A DNA stretch of 64,000 bases, taken from NCBI RefSeq assembly GCF_003194565.2, contig NZ_QICH01000001.1, forward strand, positions 1,116,001 through 1,180,000. Reading direction: 5' to 3'. Within the stretch, counting starts at the first letter, position 1. Each line of letters begins with the position of its first letter. Source of the DNA: Kangiella spongicola (GTDB lineage: Bacteria > Pseudomonadota > Gammaproteobacteria > Enterobacterales > Kangiellaceae). Both the position numbers and the translations under genes were made by a program. Below are positions 30,324 to 40,382 of this stretch, one piece after another. The notes under the pieces were generated by a model. It saw nothing but the letters and a program-made list of their open reading frames with translations. It was not told where the DNA came from and ran no database searches.

Positions 30324-30848
30324 ATGAGTACTTTGGATTTAGAACTACAAATTGCCGTTGATGCTGAAAGCTTGCCACAAGGGAGCTTACCAAAAGAGGC
30401 ACAGTTTTCAGCGTGGGCGCAAGCCGCCGTTAGCAAGGTGTTAAATAACCAAAAGCCGACGGCTTTAACTATCCGTATTGTGTCGAGCGATGAAAGCCAG
30501 GAGCTGAATCATCAGTTTCGTAGTAAAAATCGTCCGACAAACGTTTTATCCTTTCCCTTTGAACTGCCTGAGGGCTTACCGCCTGAGTTAATGCAAGAAC
30601 TATTGCAAGAGATGCTACCTGAAGAGAAGGTTTTAGGCGATCTTGCTATCTGCGCCGAGGTGGTGGCGAAAGAAGCAGAGCAGCAAGGGAAAAAGCTCGA
30701 AGACCACTGGGCACACATGGTGATACATGGGTGCTTGCATTTATTGGGCTACGATCATATAAAAGATGAAGAGGCTGAAATTATGGAAGCTTTAGAAGCT
30801 GAAATTTTAGCCGAACTAGGGATAAACAATCCCTATATCATTGATTAA
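30324..30848 (+). CDS. ybeY: endoribonuclease YbeY
   Basis: Encodes 174 residues of a single-strand endoribonuclease required for 16S rRNA 3' processing and ribosome quality control. The zinc site HGCLHLLGYDH and the NVLSFPFE motif are intact. It is longer than the E. coli protein (about 155) because of an acidic insertion of about 15-20 residues (GLPPELMQELLQEMLPEEK) between FPFE and LGDLAIC, a variation seen in the family. It follows ybeZ by 49 bases. Confidence 0.95.
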   Translation: MSTLDLELQIAVDAESLPQGSLPKEAQFSAWAQAAVSKVLNNQKPTALTIRIVSSDESQELNHQFRSKNRPTNVLSFPFELPEGLPPELMQELLQEMLPEEKVLGDLAICAEVVAKEAEQQGKKLEDHWAHMVIHGCLHLLGYDHIKDEEAEIMEALEAEILAELGINNPYIID

Positions 30849-30895
30849 TCAACTATTTATACTATGTTTTGGCAACTAGAGGACAACCGAGCGCC

Positions 30896-31747
30896 ATGAG
30901 CGATGACAAACCTCCGTCGAGGAGTTTTCTCCAAAGAATTTTCGATATTTTCCAATCTGAACCTCAAGATCGCCAGCAACTGGTTGAAGTGTTGCGGGTC
31001 GCAAAAGACGATAAACTGATAAAAACTGACTCCTTAGCAATGATGGAAGGGGTCTTACAGGTGGCTGAAATGCAGGTGCGCGATATTATGATCCCGCGCT
31101 CGCAGATGAATGTTATTCATGAAGATGCCTCCTTGCAGGAAATTCTGCCGATTGTCAGCGAAACTCAACACTCACGCTATCCTGTGGTTGGTGAGAATCG
31201 CGATGACATCGAAGGCATCATGCTCGCTAAAGAGCTTTTAAGTTATGCTTATGATGAAAACGGCAGCCAAAAGTTTGATATTAAAGATATTTTACGCCCA
31301 GCCTACATCATCCCAGAAAGTAAACGCCTCGATGTGCTATTGACGGAATTCCGCTCAAAACGCAATCACATGGCAATTGTGGTGGATGAGTATGGTTGTG
31401 TATCTGGCCTTGTGACCATTGAAGACGTGCTAGAGCAAATTGTCGGCGATATTGAAGATGAGTTTGATATCGATGATGAAGAAAGCAATATCAAGTTGCA
31501 CTCGAATGGTGAATACATCATTAAAGCGCAAACGGATATCGAAGACTTCAACGAACGTTTAGGCTCAGACTTCCCAGATCAAGAGTTTGACACCATCGGT
31601 GGCTTACTTGTTAATAAGTTCGGTCACATGCCACAGCGAGAAGAAACGATTAAAATGGGGGACTTTAAATTTACGGTTTTGAACGCTGATCAGCGTCGAG
31701 TTCATCTACTTAGAGTCAAGCCTCTGGCGCAAGAACAGAGTTCTTAA
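30896..31747 (+). CDS. corC: CorC/YbeX-type CBS-domain protein (magnesium/cobalt efflux or ribosome-associated)
   Basis: Encodes 283 residues with two CBS domains (about 65-190, QVRDIMIPRSQMNVI and ILRPAYIIPESKRLDVLL) and a C-terminal transporter-associated CorC_HlyC domain. VDEYGCVSGLVTIEDVLEQIVGDI joins the two parts. The gene is classed as corC for magnesium and cobalt efflux, though it lacks membrane helices and its links with ybeY and lnt suggest other roles. The frame opens at a TTG at 30869. I use ATG 30896 because MSDDKPPSRS matches the family N-terminus. Confidence 0.93.
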   Translation: MSDDKPPSRSFLQRIFDIFQSEPQDRQQLVEVLRVAKDDKLIKTDSLAMMEGVLQVAEMQVRDIMIPRSQMNVIHEDASLQEILPIVSETQHSRYPVVGENRDDIEGIMLAKELLSYAYDENGSQKFDIKDILRPAYIIPESKRLDVLLTEFRSKRNHMAIVVDEYGCVSGLVTIEDVLEQIVGDIEDEFDIDDEESNIKLHSNGEYIIKAQTDIEDFNERLGSDFPDQEFDTIGGLLVNKFGHMPQREETIKMGDFKFTVLNADQRRVHLLRVKPLAQEQSS

Positions 31748-31818
31748 TGGTCTTCTTTCTTTGAATTTATACTGAGCGTTGGGATAAGGTGATAATAGCT
31801 TTTGGGGTATTATTTCCA

Positions 31819-32012
31819 ACGTTCATTTTTTGGCGAGCAAAAAACGAACCAAAAAACTCGCCCCTGAAAGTTAGGCCCTAAAGGGCAAACCCCAGCACTA
31901 AAAATTATTTACGTGCCGCAAAACGAAACTTCCTGTTTCGATTTTGCTAAATTGGGCTGTCCTGCCCAATTTGCCCTATAATTTTTGAGTCCTGAGGCTA
32001 ACTTTTAAGGGG
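31819..32012 (-). repeat. 194-bp palindromic repeat element, copy A (inverted relative to copy B)
   Basis: This sequence is roughly 90 percent identical to the reverse complement of 33946-34139. It is non-coding and made of hairpins: AAATTGGGC/GCCCAATTT at 31949-31957 and 31964-31972, CGAAAC/GTTTCG at 31924-31940, and GGCGAG/CTCGCC near the left end. The gap 31748-32081 between corC and lnt is otherwise empty. The left end (GTTCATTTTTTGGCGAGC, ACGAACCAAAAAA) resembles the ends of the element at 13831-14323, so all three belong to one family. Confidence 0.85.
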
Positions 32013-32081
32013 ATAATATGGAGCTGGCTTCAAGTTCTGTACTACAATCTAAACTGATAAAAAAATTTTAGAGAGCCAACA

Positions 32082-33614
32082 ATGACACAAAAATTTGCCA
32101 GTCCGAACGGCTGGCTGGCATTTTTTATTGCCTTAATCGCGGGAGCCGTTTATCCCTTAGCGTTTGCTCCCCTGAACTGGTGGCCGCTGGCGTTAGTTTC
32201 TATAGGCGCCTTCTGGTGGCTATTGACCGATAAAACGCCTAAACAGGCTTTTCGTCTTGGCTGGGGCTACGGTTTTGGTGTGTTTATTGCCGGCGTCTCT
32301 TGGGTCTATGTATCGATAAACACCTTCGGTAACGCCGCACCCTGGTTAGCGGTAACGCTGACCATTGTCTTCGCCATGATATTAGCCTTGTTCTACAGTA
32401 TTCTTGGCTGGGTCATGCAGAAGCTCTTTAGTAAGTACTCACTTGTCTCGCGAGTATTGCTATTCAGTGTCTTCTGGATTGGTTTAGACATTGCCAGAGG
32501 CTCTGGATTTGTCAGTTTCCCGTGGCTATATGCGGGTTACAGCCAAACCGAAGCTTTAATGCAGGGTTTAGCAGGTTTCCTCGGTGTGCATGGCGTTACT
32601 TTATTTGTGGTTATCCTAAGTTGCTTATTATCTGAAGTAGTGGCGACCAAGGGTTACGCACAACTACGGCGCTTTCTAATCCCTATTTTAACGGTGTTGC
32701 TGATTCCTTTTATGGCCACGCTGTATATGTTTTCCAAAGCTCCAAGCAAAGAGCAAACCCTGACGATTGCATTAGTACAACCAAACGTCGATCAGCATAT
32801 TAAGTGGAATTCGGAATACTTTAATCAGATCATGTACGGTCTGTTCGAACAAACCGATGCATATTGGGGCGCGGATTTGGTGGTGTGGCCTGAAGGTGGC
32901 ATTCCAGCGTTTGAAAACAGAGTACCAGGTTTAATGTCTGAGCTCGAAGGGAAAGCTAAAGAGTCGGGTAGCACATTTATTACGGGGATACCGATGCATG
33001 AGCCCGATAATCGCAAAATTTACTACTCAGGGGTGCGCCTGCTCGGTGAAGACTCCCAGCATTATCATAAGCAACAGTTAGTCCCTTTTGGCGAATACAT
33101 TCCATTTACCGAGCTTTTACGTGGCGCCATCGACTTTTTTAATTTACCAATGTCGAGTTTTACGCCAGGTAGTCCTGAGCAAGCACCACTACGTACCGAA
33201 AAAGCAGCGTTAGTACCTGCGATTTGTTACGAAATAGCTTTTTCAGGCCTAATACAAGGGCTTGGCAAACAATCCCAAGACCAATTCACCGCAATTCTAA
33301 CCATCAGCAACGACACTTGGTTTGGCGACAGCTGGGGCCCCCTGCAACATTTCCAGATCGCCCAAATGCGCGCCATCGAAACAGGCCTTCCCGTAATCCG
33401 CGGCACCAATAATGGCCTTACCGCCGTCATCGCCTCAAACGGACGTGTGATGCAACAAATCCCACGCTTCGAACGTAAAGTTCTCGCAGGAGCATTTGTT
33501 CTCGATAATAAACCCACCTGGTTTTTGCAGTACGGCTATTGGACGTTATTGGTGTTGGTTATTGGTTTGTTGGGAGTGGCGTTTGGTTTGAGGGGAGTTT
33601 ACAGGGAACAATAA
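32082..33614 (+). CDS. lnt: apolipoprotein N-acyltransferase Lnt
   Basis: Encodes a 510-residue inner-membrane enzyme that adds the third acyl chain to lipoproteins. About seven membrane helices frame a periplasmic nitrilase-like domain (about 225-470). Its catalytic residues are in WPEGGIPAF (Glu), a lysine before QLVPFGEYIPF, and PAICYEIAF (Cys). It follows corC as in E. coli, but repeat copies A and B lie immediately before and shortly after it. The stop TAA overlaps the ATG of the next small gene by one base. Confidence 0.96.
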   Translation: MTQKFASPNGWLAFFIALIAGAVYPLAFAPLNWWPLALVSIGAFWWLLTDKTPKQAFRLGWGYGFGVFIAGVSWVYVSINTFGNAAPWLAVTLTIVFAMILALFYSILGWVMQKLFSKYSLVSRVLLFSVFWIGLDIARGSGFVSFPWLYAGYSQTEALMQGLAGFLGVHGVTLFVVILSCLLSEVVATKGYAQLRRFLIPILTVLLIPFMATLYMFSKAPSKEQTLTIALVQPNVDQHIKWNSEYFNQIMYGLFEQTDAYWGADLVVWPEGGIPAFENRVPGLMSELEGKAKESGSTFITGIPMHEPDNRKIYYSGVRLLGEDSQHYHKQQLVPFGEYIPFTELLRGAIDFFNLPMSSFTPGSPEQAPLRTEKAALVPAICYEIAFSGLIQGLGKQSQDQFTAILTISNDTWFGDSWGPLQHFQIAQMRAIETGLPVIRGTNNGLTAVIASNGRVMQQIPRFERKVLAGAFVLDNKPTWFLQYGYWTLLVLVIGLLGVAFGLRGVYREQ

Positions 33615-33892
33615 TGGATGGTTTATTTGAAGGTATTGTTGGTGGCTCCTTAGGCGTTTTACTATTGAATATTAAATTTAAAAAAGATAAGCCGATTTGG
33701 TTAAAAAGCCTTTACCTATCAGTAATATTTTTTGTGTTATTTAGCGTAATTGAATTGATATTTAGGGAAAGCTCGATTACTACTTTCTGGGATACACTGT
33801 TCGGTTTTTTCTGTTGGATATACTTGCCCTTTACTGGCCTCCTTTATTTATTCTGGTACGGGGACAAGTTGAGAGAAGAGCATAAAGATTAA
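33614..33892 (+). CDS. small membrane protein, unknown function
   Basis: Encodes 92 residues starting at the ATG that overlaps the lnt stop (TAATG), with GGGA 6 bases upstream. There are three hydrophobic stretches (about 5-18, 33-50, 62-82), and the end is charged (YGDKLREEHKD). I recognise no family. Tight coupling to lnt suggests translation from the lnt mRNA. Its base composition is more AT-rich than lnt. The upstream extension of this frame inside lnt is a shadow and not part of the gene. Confidence 0.6.
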   Translation: MDGLFEGIVGGSLGVLLLNIKFKKDKPIWLKSLYLSVIFFVLFSVIELIFRESSITTFWDTLFGFFCWIYLPFTGLLYLFWYGDKLREEHKD

Positions 33893-33945
33893 ATTCTGGG
33901 TTTATAGTCTGCGGTGCATAACACAACTTAAATTAGCACCAATTT

Positions 33946-34139
33946 CCCCATAAAAGTTAGCCTCATCATTTGAAATTATAGGGCAAATTGGGCAGGACAG
34001 CCCAATTTAGCAAAGACGAAACAAGGATGTTTCGTTTTGCGGCACGTAAATAATTTTTAGTGCTGGGGTTTGCCCTTTAGGGCCTAACTTTTGGGGCGAG
34101 TTTTTTGGTTCGTTTTTTGCTCGTTCAAAAAATGAACGT
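33946..34139 (+). repeat. 194-bp palindromic repeat element, copy B (inverted relative to copy A)
   Basis: Near-identical in inverse orientation to 31819-32012. It has the same hairpins: AAATTGGGC/GCCCAATTT at 33985-33993 and 34000-34008, and CGAAAC-AAGGAT-GTTTCG at 34017-34034 followed by TTTGCGGCACGTAA. An outer palindrome runs from CCCCATAAAAGTTAG to CTAACTTTTGGGG. The 3' part ends in GGTTCGTTTTTTGCTCG and AATGAACGT. No open frame. The remainder of 33893-34402 holds only a putative leuS promoter. Confidence 0.85.
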
Positions 34140-34291
34140 AAAAGAAGAAACCACATGACATTAAGTATAGTGATTAGATTTAATCATATTTGCCCTATCT
34201 AAAGATCCTTCGCCGCCACGGGAGTGACAACCAGTGATACTGCTAAAGGCTACATCAGGCCACTAAACCTAGTAAACCCTAACAATTAACC

Positions 34292-34320
34292 TTGTTGCTA
34301 TGCCCCCTGTCAGGTAACAT
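34292..34320 (+). promoter_or_regulatory. putative sigma-70 promoter for leuS
   Basis: TTGTTG (34292-34297) and TAACAT (34315-34320) are 17 bases apart, about 80 bases before the leuS start. The match is moderate. Confidence 0.4.
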
Positions 34321-34402
34321 TAACAGCTTGTAGTTTGAGGCTGTGCGGGGCTTTTGGCCTGTTTCCTCCTAATCATATTCAATAACTAAAGATTTTCAGA
34401 CA

Positions 34403-37009
34403 ATGCAACTAACTGAGCACTACCAACCTTCTGAAATTGAAGGGAAAATTCAAGAGAAGTGGCAAAAAAATCAAACCTTTAAAGCGGTCGAAGATGCTTC
34501 TAAAGAGAAGTATTACTGCTTGAGTATGTTTCCATACCCGAGTGGTCGCTTACACATGGGACATGTGCGCAATTATACGATTGGTGATGTGATCTCGCGT
34601 TTCCAGCGTATGCAGGGCAAAAATGTGATGCAACCGTTTGGTTGGGATGCGTTTGGTTTGCCGGCGGAAAATGCGGCGGTAAAGAATAATGCCTCGCCTG
34701 CACCTTGGACTTATGAAAATATCGAGTACATGAAAGGTCAGTTGCAGACGTTAGGTTTTGCTTTTGATTGGGATCGTGAATTTGCGACCTGTCAGCCTGA
34801 ATATTATCGCTGGGAGCAGTGGTTTTTCACGAAATTGTATGAAAAAGGCTTGGTTTATAAGAAAACCTCGTCGGTCAACTGGTGCCCGAATGATCAGACG
34901 GTTTTGGCGAATGAGCAGGTGGTGGACGGTACTTGCTGGCGCTGTGATACGCCGGTTGAGCAGAAAGAAATTCCACAGTGGTTTATTAAAATTACTGAGT
35001 ACGCGGAAGAGTTATTGCAGGATCTGGAGACGCTTGAGGGTTGGCCTGAGATGGTCAAAACCATGCAGAAGAACTGGATCGGCCGTTCGGAAGGCGTTGA
35101 GGTTGAGTTCGATTTTTCTGAAGGTGAGAATTTACGTGTTTATACCACGCGCCCAGACACTTTGTATGGCGTGACGTATCTTGCGGTTGCTGCGGGGCAT
35201 CCGATCGTAGCGATGGCAGCTGAGAAAAACGAAAAACTTGCTGATTTTGTGCATGAGTGTAAAAACAGCAAGGTATCGGAAGCCGAAATGGCGACCATGG
35301 AAAAGAAAGGTATGGCGACTGGCTTATATGCTAAGCATCCGCTGACCGGTAAAGAGATTCCAATCTGGGTCGCGAACTTTGTTTTGATGGACTATGGCAC
35401 CGGCGCTGTGATGGCGGTTCCGGCACATGATCAGCGCGATTATGAATTCGCGACAAAGTACGGCATCGACAAAGCTGCGGTGGTGAAGCCTGCCGATGGT
35501 TCTGAGCTAGATATTAGCGAAGCGGCTTATACTGAAAAAGGCATCGTGATTAACTCGGATGAGTTTTCGGAGATGCCATTTCAGCAAGCGTTCGATGCTA
35601 TTGCTGAAAAATTAGAATCGCTCGGTAAAGGCAACAAAACGGTCAACTACCGTCTACGCGATTGGGGCGTTTCGCGCCAGCGTTATTGGGGCGCGCCAAT
35701 TCCGATGATTAATATGCCAGACGGCTCGGTCGTTCCTGCGCCAGAAGAACAGCTTCCTGTACGCCTGCCAGAAGACGTAACGATGGATGGTGTCACTAGC
35801 CCGCTGAACACTGACGAAGAGTGGAAAAAAGCGGTGGTTGATGGTGTTGAAGGCATTCGTGAAACCGATACTTTCGACACCTTCATGGAGTCGAGCTGGT
35901 ATTACGCGCGCTTTACCTGCCCAAATTACGAAGACGGCATGCTTGATCCTGAGAAGGCCAATCATTGGCTTCCAGTGGATCAGTATATTGGTGGTATTGA
36001 ACACGCTACCATGCACTTGTTGTATTTCCGTTTCTTCCACAAGTTGTTGCGTGATATGGGCTTAGTGAATTCTGACGAGCCAGCGAAAAAGCTATTGTGT
36101 CAGGGCATGGTGTTGGCCGATGCTTATTATTATGTTGATGACAAAGGCGCGCGTCATTGGGTGTCGCCGCTAGAGGTTGAAGTTCTAGAGCGTGACGACA
36201 AAGGTCAGGTGATAAAGGCGGTCGATAAAGACGGTAACCAAGTCACCCACGCCGGTATGACCAAAATGTCGAAGTCTAAGAACAACGGTATCGACCCACA
36301 GTCGATGGTGGATCAATATGGCGCTGATACAATGCGTTTATACACCATGTTTGCTTCGCCACCGGATCAGTCTTTGGAGTGGCAGGATTCTGCGGTTGAA
36401 GGCTCACAGCGATTCTTGCGTCGTTTGTGGAAGATTGTGCAGTCACATCAACAAAAAGGCAAAGTGGCTAAGCTCGATGTGGCAAGCTTGAATGGAGATC
36501 AAAAAGCATTGCGACGTAAGACTCATGAAACCATTGCTAAAGTAACCGATGATTACGCTCGTCGTTATACTTTTAATACCGCGATTGCTGCGGTGATGGA
36601 GCTTCTGAATCATGCGGCCAAATCCGAGGAAATGTCGGAGCAAGATCGTGCTGTATTACATGAAGCATTAGAAACAGCGGTATTATTGTTGGCGCCTATC
36701 GTGCCACACATTTGCTCAGAGCTGTGGTTAGCTCTTGGCGACTTGGTGGATGATGCTGAGCGTCTTGATGTGGTCGATGCTAAGTGGCCAACTGCCGACA
36801 AAGCCGCCATGGTGCAGGACGAAAAGCTCATCGTGGTACAAGTGAACGGCAAAGTACGCGCCAAAATCACGGTTGCTACCAGTGCCTCGAAAGATGAAGT
36901 CGAAGCACAAGCGTTAGCCGACGACCATGTGAAAAAGTTTACCGACGGCAACACCATTCGCAAAGTGATTGTGGTTCCGGGTAAACTGGTTAATATTGTT
37001 GCTAATTAG
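34403..37009 (+). CDS. leuS: leucyl-tRNA synthetase
   Basis: Encodes an 868-residue class I synthetase that charges tRNA-Leu. [14 protein letters not shown] carries the HIGH-type motif near residue 48. There is a CP1 editing domain (with [15 protein letters not shown]) and a zinc-like [12 protein letters not shown] / [10 protein letters not shown] region. The KMSKS loop KMSKSKNNG lies at about 621. The anticodon-binding and C-terminal domains end in [10 protein letters not shown]. Length and domain order are the bacterial norm. It begins the leuS-lptE-holA-nadD series. Confidence 0.98.
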   Translation: MQLTEHYQPSEIEGKIQEKWQKNQTFKAVEDASKEKYYCLSMFPYPSGRLHMGHVRNYTIGDVISRFQRMQGKNVMQPFGWDAFGLPAENAAVKNNASPAPWTYENIEYMKGQLQTLGFAFDWDREFATCQPEYYRWEQWFFTKLYEKGLVYKKTSSVNWCPNDQTVLANEQVVDGTCWRCDTPVEQKEIPQWFIKITEYAEELLQDLETLEGWPEMVKTMQKNWIGRSEGVEVEFDFSEGENLRVYTTRPDTLYGVTYLAVAAGHPIVAMAAEKNEKLADFVHECKNSKVSEAEMATMEKKGMATGLYAKHPLTGKEIPIWVANFVLMDYGTGAVMAVPAHDQRDYEFATKYGIDKAAVVKPADGSELDISEAAYTEKGIVINSDEFSEMPFQQAFDAIAEKLESLGKGNKTVNYRLRDWGVSRQRYWGAPIPMINMPDGSVVPAPEEQLPVRLPEDVTMDGVTSPLNTDEEWKKAVVDGVEGIRETDTFDTFMESSWYYARFTCPNYEDGMLDPEKANHWLPVDQYIGGIEHATMHLLYFRFFHKLLRDMGLVNSDEPAKKLLCQGMVLADAYYYVDDKGARHWVSPLEVEVLERDDKGQVIKAVDKDGNQVTHAGMTKMSKSKNNGIDPQSMVDQYGADTMRLYTMFASPPDQSLEWQDSAVEGSQRFLRRLWKIVQSHQQKGKVAKLDVASLNGDQKALRRKTHETIAKVTDDYARRYTFNTAIAAVMELLNHAAKSEEMSEQDRAVLHEALETAVLLLAPIVPHICSELWLALGDLVDDAERLDVVDAKWPTADKAAMVQDEKLIVVQVNGKVRAKITVATSASKDEVEAQALADDHVKKFTDGNTIRKVIVVPGKLVNIVAN

Positions 37010-37045
37010 CAGCTCTTGTAGCCCTAAGAAGACATTAGGAATTTG

Positions 37046-37558
37046 ATGAAGATTCGTATATTACTCATAATGTTAGTCGCTTGTAGCTTAGTCGCTGCTT
37101 GCGGCTTTCAGTTGCGTGGTGCTGGTACAGAGCTTGATAACGCTAAGATTTGGGTGTTAAGTAAAACCCCGAACTCAAACTTTGAGCGAACCCTAAAGCA
37201 ACGCTTAACGTCGCAGGGCGCGAAGCTGGTGGATGCCGCTGAAGATTCCCAGATGCAATTAGCGGTGGTCGGTTATGACACTGAAAAGCGAACTGTGGCG
37301 CGTGATAGTTTTGGCCGAGCGAGCGAGTTGGAGCTAATATTTACCCTAAAATATCAGCTGCTTACTCCGAGCATGGTGACCGAAGGCGAACCCGAGACTC
37401 AAACCTTAAGCAGTCGCCGCGAATTCGCCTATCAGCGTACCTTAGAGTCTGGGCAGGTCAATGAGCAGCAGCGTTTGGTCGATGATATGCATCAAGATGT
37501 GATTAACCGTTTGTTATTGCAAATGGCGACCACGCTTCATCTGAAACCACACTCTTAA
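37046..37558 (+). CDS. lptE: LPS-assembly lipoprotein LptE
   Basis: Encodes a 170-residue outer-membrane lipoprotein that plugs the LptD barrel and helps insert LPS. The signal peptide ends in LVAAC, with lipidated C20 followed by GFQLRG, the typical LptE start. The rest is a mixed alpha/beta domain with YQRTLESGQVNEQQRLVDDM. The frame opens at a TTG at 37043; the adjoining ATG at 37046 with TAGGA upstream is the better start. It follows leuS and precedes holA, as in most gammaproteobacteria. Confidence 0.93.
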   Translation: MKIRILLIMLVACSLVAACGFQLRGAGTELDNAKIWVLSKTPNSNFERTLKQRLTSQGAKLVDAAEDSQMQLAVVGYDTEKRTVARDSFGRASELELIFTLKYQLLTPSMVTEGEPETQTLSSRREFAYQRTLESGQVNEQQRLVDDMHQDVINRLLLQMATTLHLKPHS

Positions 37559-37585
37559 TTTGCAGTTTCAACTGCCAAGGTTATC

Positions 37586-38698
37586 GTGAAAGTCTACCCT
37601 GAAAAATTACAGCAAACATTAAACCAAACGGGTCTTGATAGACAGATTCCAGTTTATTTGGTTGCTGGTGATGAGGCTTGGCAAAAAATGGAGGCGGTTG
37701 ACCAAATTCGCGCACACTGCAAAAAACAGGGAATCCTTGAGCGCCAAATTATCGAAGACACCAATGCTTCAAATCCGCTGACGGACCAGGCGGGCACTAT
37801 GTCGCTATTCGCTGAAAGTCGCTTGCTCGAGTGGCGCTTCGATAAAAGCATTAAAAAAGCCCAAGGCGAAGCGATTCAAAGTTTTATTAATAGCGAGGCA
37901 AGCGATGTGCTATTAATCGTTGCCCCTAAGTTGGCTAATGAAAAACGAACGTCTTGGTTTAAAACCCTAGAGCAGACTGGAATTGTGGTTGAGGTATGGC
38001 CAATTCCTGCTGAGCGATTGGGTGGCTGGTTGCGCCAGCGAGCCACGAACCTGCAAGTGCAGCTCGATAATGACGCAGTTGGGGTTTTAATTGAGCGCTG
38101 CGAAGGTAACTTATTAGCCGCGCATCAGGATTTACAAATGTTGTCGCTACTCGCCGAAGGCAACGTTATCACAGGCGATAATATTCGCGATTATGTGGGC
38201 GAAAACGCTCGTTACTCTACGTTTGAGCTTGGCGACGCTTGCTTGAGTGGTCAGGCTGAGCGAGCGCTACGCATGTTAGCCAGTATTGAGGCAGAAGGAA
38301 CTTATCCGCTACCCATCGTTAATCAGTTATTGCGCGAATGCCAAAGTTTAGCCAAGTGGTCAGAAGATATGGCAAAAGGCACACCCATGGCAGAAATCTT
38401 TAAAGCCAATCGTGTGTGGCCAAAAAAGCAAAAGATTCTTCAAGTTGCCTTATCCAAAGGAAGCGTTAAGAAGTGGTATGCCATGATTCAGCGATTAACC
38501 ATGATCGATAAAGGCATTAAAGGTCAGGCAGATATCGATGTTTGGCAAGAGCTGTCTTATGTGGTGTGTCTGATCGCTGGGGTGAATCCCTTTAGAGCTA
38601 AAAAAACAACAGCACCAAGCCAGCCAGCTTCAACGCAAACCTCTACTGCCGCTAGCGAAGGTTTAAGCCATCTTAAAAAGCAATTAGGGATGAGCTGA
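37586..38698 (+). CDS. holA: DNA polymerase III subunit delta
   Basis: Encodes the 370-residue clamp-loader delta subunit, which opens the beta sliding clamp. The AAA-like fold shows VYLVAGDEAWQKMEAVDQIR at the start and SLFAESRLLEWRF, the beta-clamp-binding region. The C-terminal collar has ALRMLASIEAEG and an Ala/Thr/Ser-rich tail. The GTG start at 37586 follows CCAAGG. The stop TGA overlaps the nadD ATG (ATGA), indicating translational coupling. Confidence 0.93.
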   Translation: MKVYPEKLQQTLNQTGLDRQIPVYLVAGDEAWQKMEAVDQIRAHCKKQGILERQIIEDTNASNPLTDQAGTMSLFAESRLLEWRFDKSIKKAQGEAIQSFINSEASDVLLIVAPKLANEKRTSWFKTLEQTGIVVEVWPIPAERLGGWLRQRATNLQVQLDNDAVGVLIERCEGNLLAAHQDLQMLSLLAEGNVITGDNIRDYVGENARYSTFELGDACLSGQAERALRMLASIEAEGTYPLPIVNQLLRECQSLAKWSEDMAKGTPMAEIFKANRVWPKKQKILQVALSKGSVKKWYAMIQRLTMIDKGIKGQADIDVWQELSYVVCLIAGVNPFRAKKTTAPSQPASTQTSTAASEGLSHLKKQLGMS

Positions 38699-39387
38699 TG
38701 TCACCAGCTTCAGCAGCAAAAAATAAGCCAATGCATATTATCCTGGGGGGCACTTTCGACCCGGTGCATTTCGGCCATCTGCGCATGACGCAGGAAATGT
38801 TAAACCGCTTCCCGCGAGCCAAAGTTTCTTTAATGCCAGCCGCATACCCACCACATCGCCCAGAGCCTGGCGCTTCAGCACAGCAGCGCATTGAAATGCT
38901 GGAGCTGGTCTTAGGAAAATACCCACAGCTAACCATTGATAGCCGTGAGCTAAACCGCACAGAGCCAAGCTATAGCGTGGTCACTTTGCGCGAGATTCGA
39001 CAAGAATTAAAAGACGCCGGAAAAGCGGATACTTGCCTCGTGTTTTTAATGGGTACTGACGCTTTTGCCAAGCTTAATCAATGGTATCAGTGGCAAGAGT
39101 TAATAAACCTAACAAATATTTTGGTGGTAGGGCGACCAAGCAGCGAACTACCGCGTGAAGGCGAAGTGGCTGACTTTTATCAAAAGCACGCGCTCAATAG
39201 CCTCGAGCAGTTGCCACACTATAGCCACGGCAGGGTTGGGTTCTGTCAGATGCCGCAGTTGGATATCTCGTCGACCTATATTCGAGAGCAAATAAATCAA
39301 GGCTTTTCACCCCGATTTCTATTGCCTGATGGTATACTAGACTATATGAATCAGTATGGCCTATATGGCTTAAACCGTAAAAATTAA
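38698..39387 (+). CDS. nadD: nicotinate-nucleotide adenylyltransferase
   Basis: Encodes 229 residues that adenylate nicotinate mononucleotide in NAD synthesis. GGTFDPVHFGHLRMTQE carries the nucleotidyltransferase HxGH-type motif, and the late DISSTYIREQ is the ISSTxIR motif. The about 12-residue N-terminal extension (MSPASAAKNKPM) is not conserved. A second in-frame ATG at 38731 could be the true start, but the ATGA overlap with holA supports the longer form. Confidence 0.94.
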   Translation: MSPASAAKNKPMHIILGGTFDPVHFGHLRMTQEMLNRFPRAKVSLMPAAYPPHRPEPGASAQQRIEMLELVLGKYPQLTIDSRELNRTEPSYSVVTLREIRQELKDAGKADTCLVFLMGTDAFAKLNQWYQWQELINLTNILVVGRPSSELPREGEVADFYQKHALNSLEQLPHYSHGRVGFCQMPQLDISSTYIREQINQGFSPRFLLPDGILDYMNQYGLYGLNRKN

Positions 39388-39395
39388 GGTAATCA

Positions 39396-39740
39396 ATGCA
39401 AGTTGAGCAGTTAAAAAACGTTGTTGTAGAACAACTAGAAGACCTAAAAGCTAAAGATATCAGTGTGTTAGACGTGCGTGAACTAAGCTCAGTGACCGAT
39501 TATATGGTCGTAGCGAGCGGTACTTCTAACCGTCACGTTAAATCCGTAGCGCATAATTTGGTTAGTGAAATGAAGGATCAAGGCGTTATGCCGCTTGGCG
39601 TGGAAGGTGATGACGTCTCTGAGTGGGTGCTGGTGGATTTGGGCGATGTTGTGGTCCATATCATGCTTGCCCAAACTCGTGATTTCTATCAGCTCGAAAA
39701 GTTGTGGGATCCAAACTGGAAAGAGGCTCGCTCAAACTAA
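39396..39740 (+). CDS. rsfS: ribosomal silencing factor RsfS
   Basis: Encodes 114 residues of the RsfS/Iojap family, which binds ribosomal protein L14 and blocks subunit joining during starvation. [38 protein letters not shown] and [26 protein letters not shown] are the family landmarks. It starts 8 bases after nadD and precedes rlmH, the standard order. Confidence 0.96.
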   Translation: MQVEQLKNVVVEQLEDLKAKDISVLDVRELSSVTDYMVVASGTSNRHVKSVAHNLVSEMKDQGVMPLGVEGDDVSEWVLVDLGDVVVHIMLAQTRDFYQLEKLWDPNWKEARSN

Positions 39741-39809
39741 GTTTTGTAGTTTTATCATAGGCGAGTCGATATTCATGAAAAAAAGTCTTACATAAGGGCT
39801 GACTCAAAG

Positions 39810-40280
39810 ATGCAATTGCGGTTAATCACGGTTGGTCAAAAGATGCCTGATTGGGTTGAGCGAGGTTATGATGAATATGCGCGTCGCTTCCCACGGGACT
39901 TTCAGCTGGAACTGATCGAGGTTGCGGCGGTCAAACGCGGAAAGAATGCGGATATTGCACGGTTAACCGATAAAGAAGGTGAGGCGATGCTTAGCCACGT
40001 TTCGAGTGGTGACTGGGTGATTGCTTTGGATGTTAAAGGTAAGCAGTTATCGACGCCTCAGCTAGCGCAACAGATTGAGCACTGGCAGCAACATCACCCA
40101 AGCGTTGTGTTGTTTGTTGGTGGCCCGGAGGGGTTGGCGCCTGCTTGCCTTGAGCGCGCCAATCAAAAAATATCGTTGTCTAACCTGACGTTTCCACACC
40201 CTTTGGTAAGAGTTATCATTGCTGAATCATTGTATCGAGCATGGTCGGTGACGGTTAATCATCCTTATCATCGTGAATAG
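39810..40280 (+). CDS. rlmH: 23S rRNA pseudouridine(1915) N3-methyltransferase RlmH
   Basis: Encodes a 156-residue SPOUT-class methyltransferase that modifies pseudouridine 1915 of 23S rRNA. The trefoil-knot SAM site is [16 protein letters not shown], and the C-terminal [29 protein letters not shown] is strongly conserved. Length is normal. It sits between rsfS and mrdA as in E. coli. Confidence 0.97.
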   Translation: MQLRLITVGQKMPDWVERGYDEYARRFPRDFQLELIEVAAVKRGKNADIARLTDKEGEAMLSHVSSGDWVIALDVKGKQLSTPQLAQQIEHWQQHHPSVVLFVGGPEGLAPACLERANQKISLSNLTFPHPLVRVIIAESLYRAWSVTVNHPYHRE

Positions 40281-40382
40281 TGCCTAACAAGCTGTCTACG
40301 ATAGAGGTGAGCAGTAAGCCGAATATAACACAACAGAAACAGTTTCTAATAAAGTCGCAATAAGACGGTTAACCCATAATTT

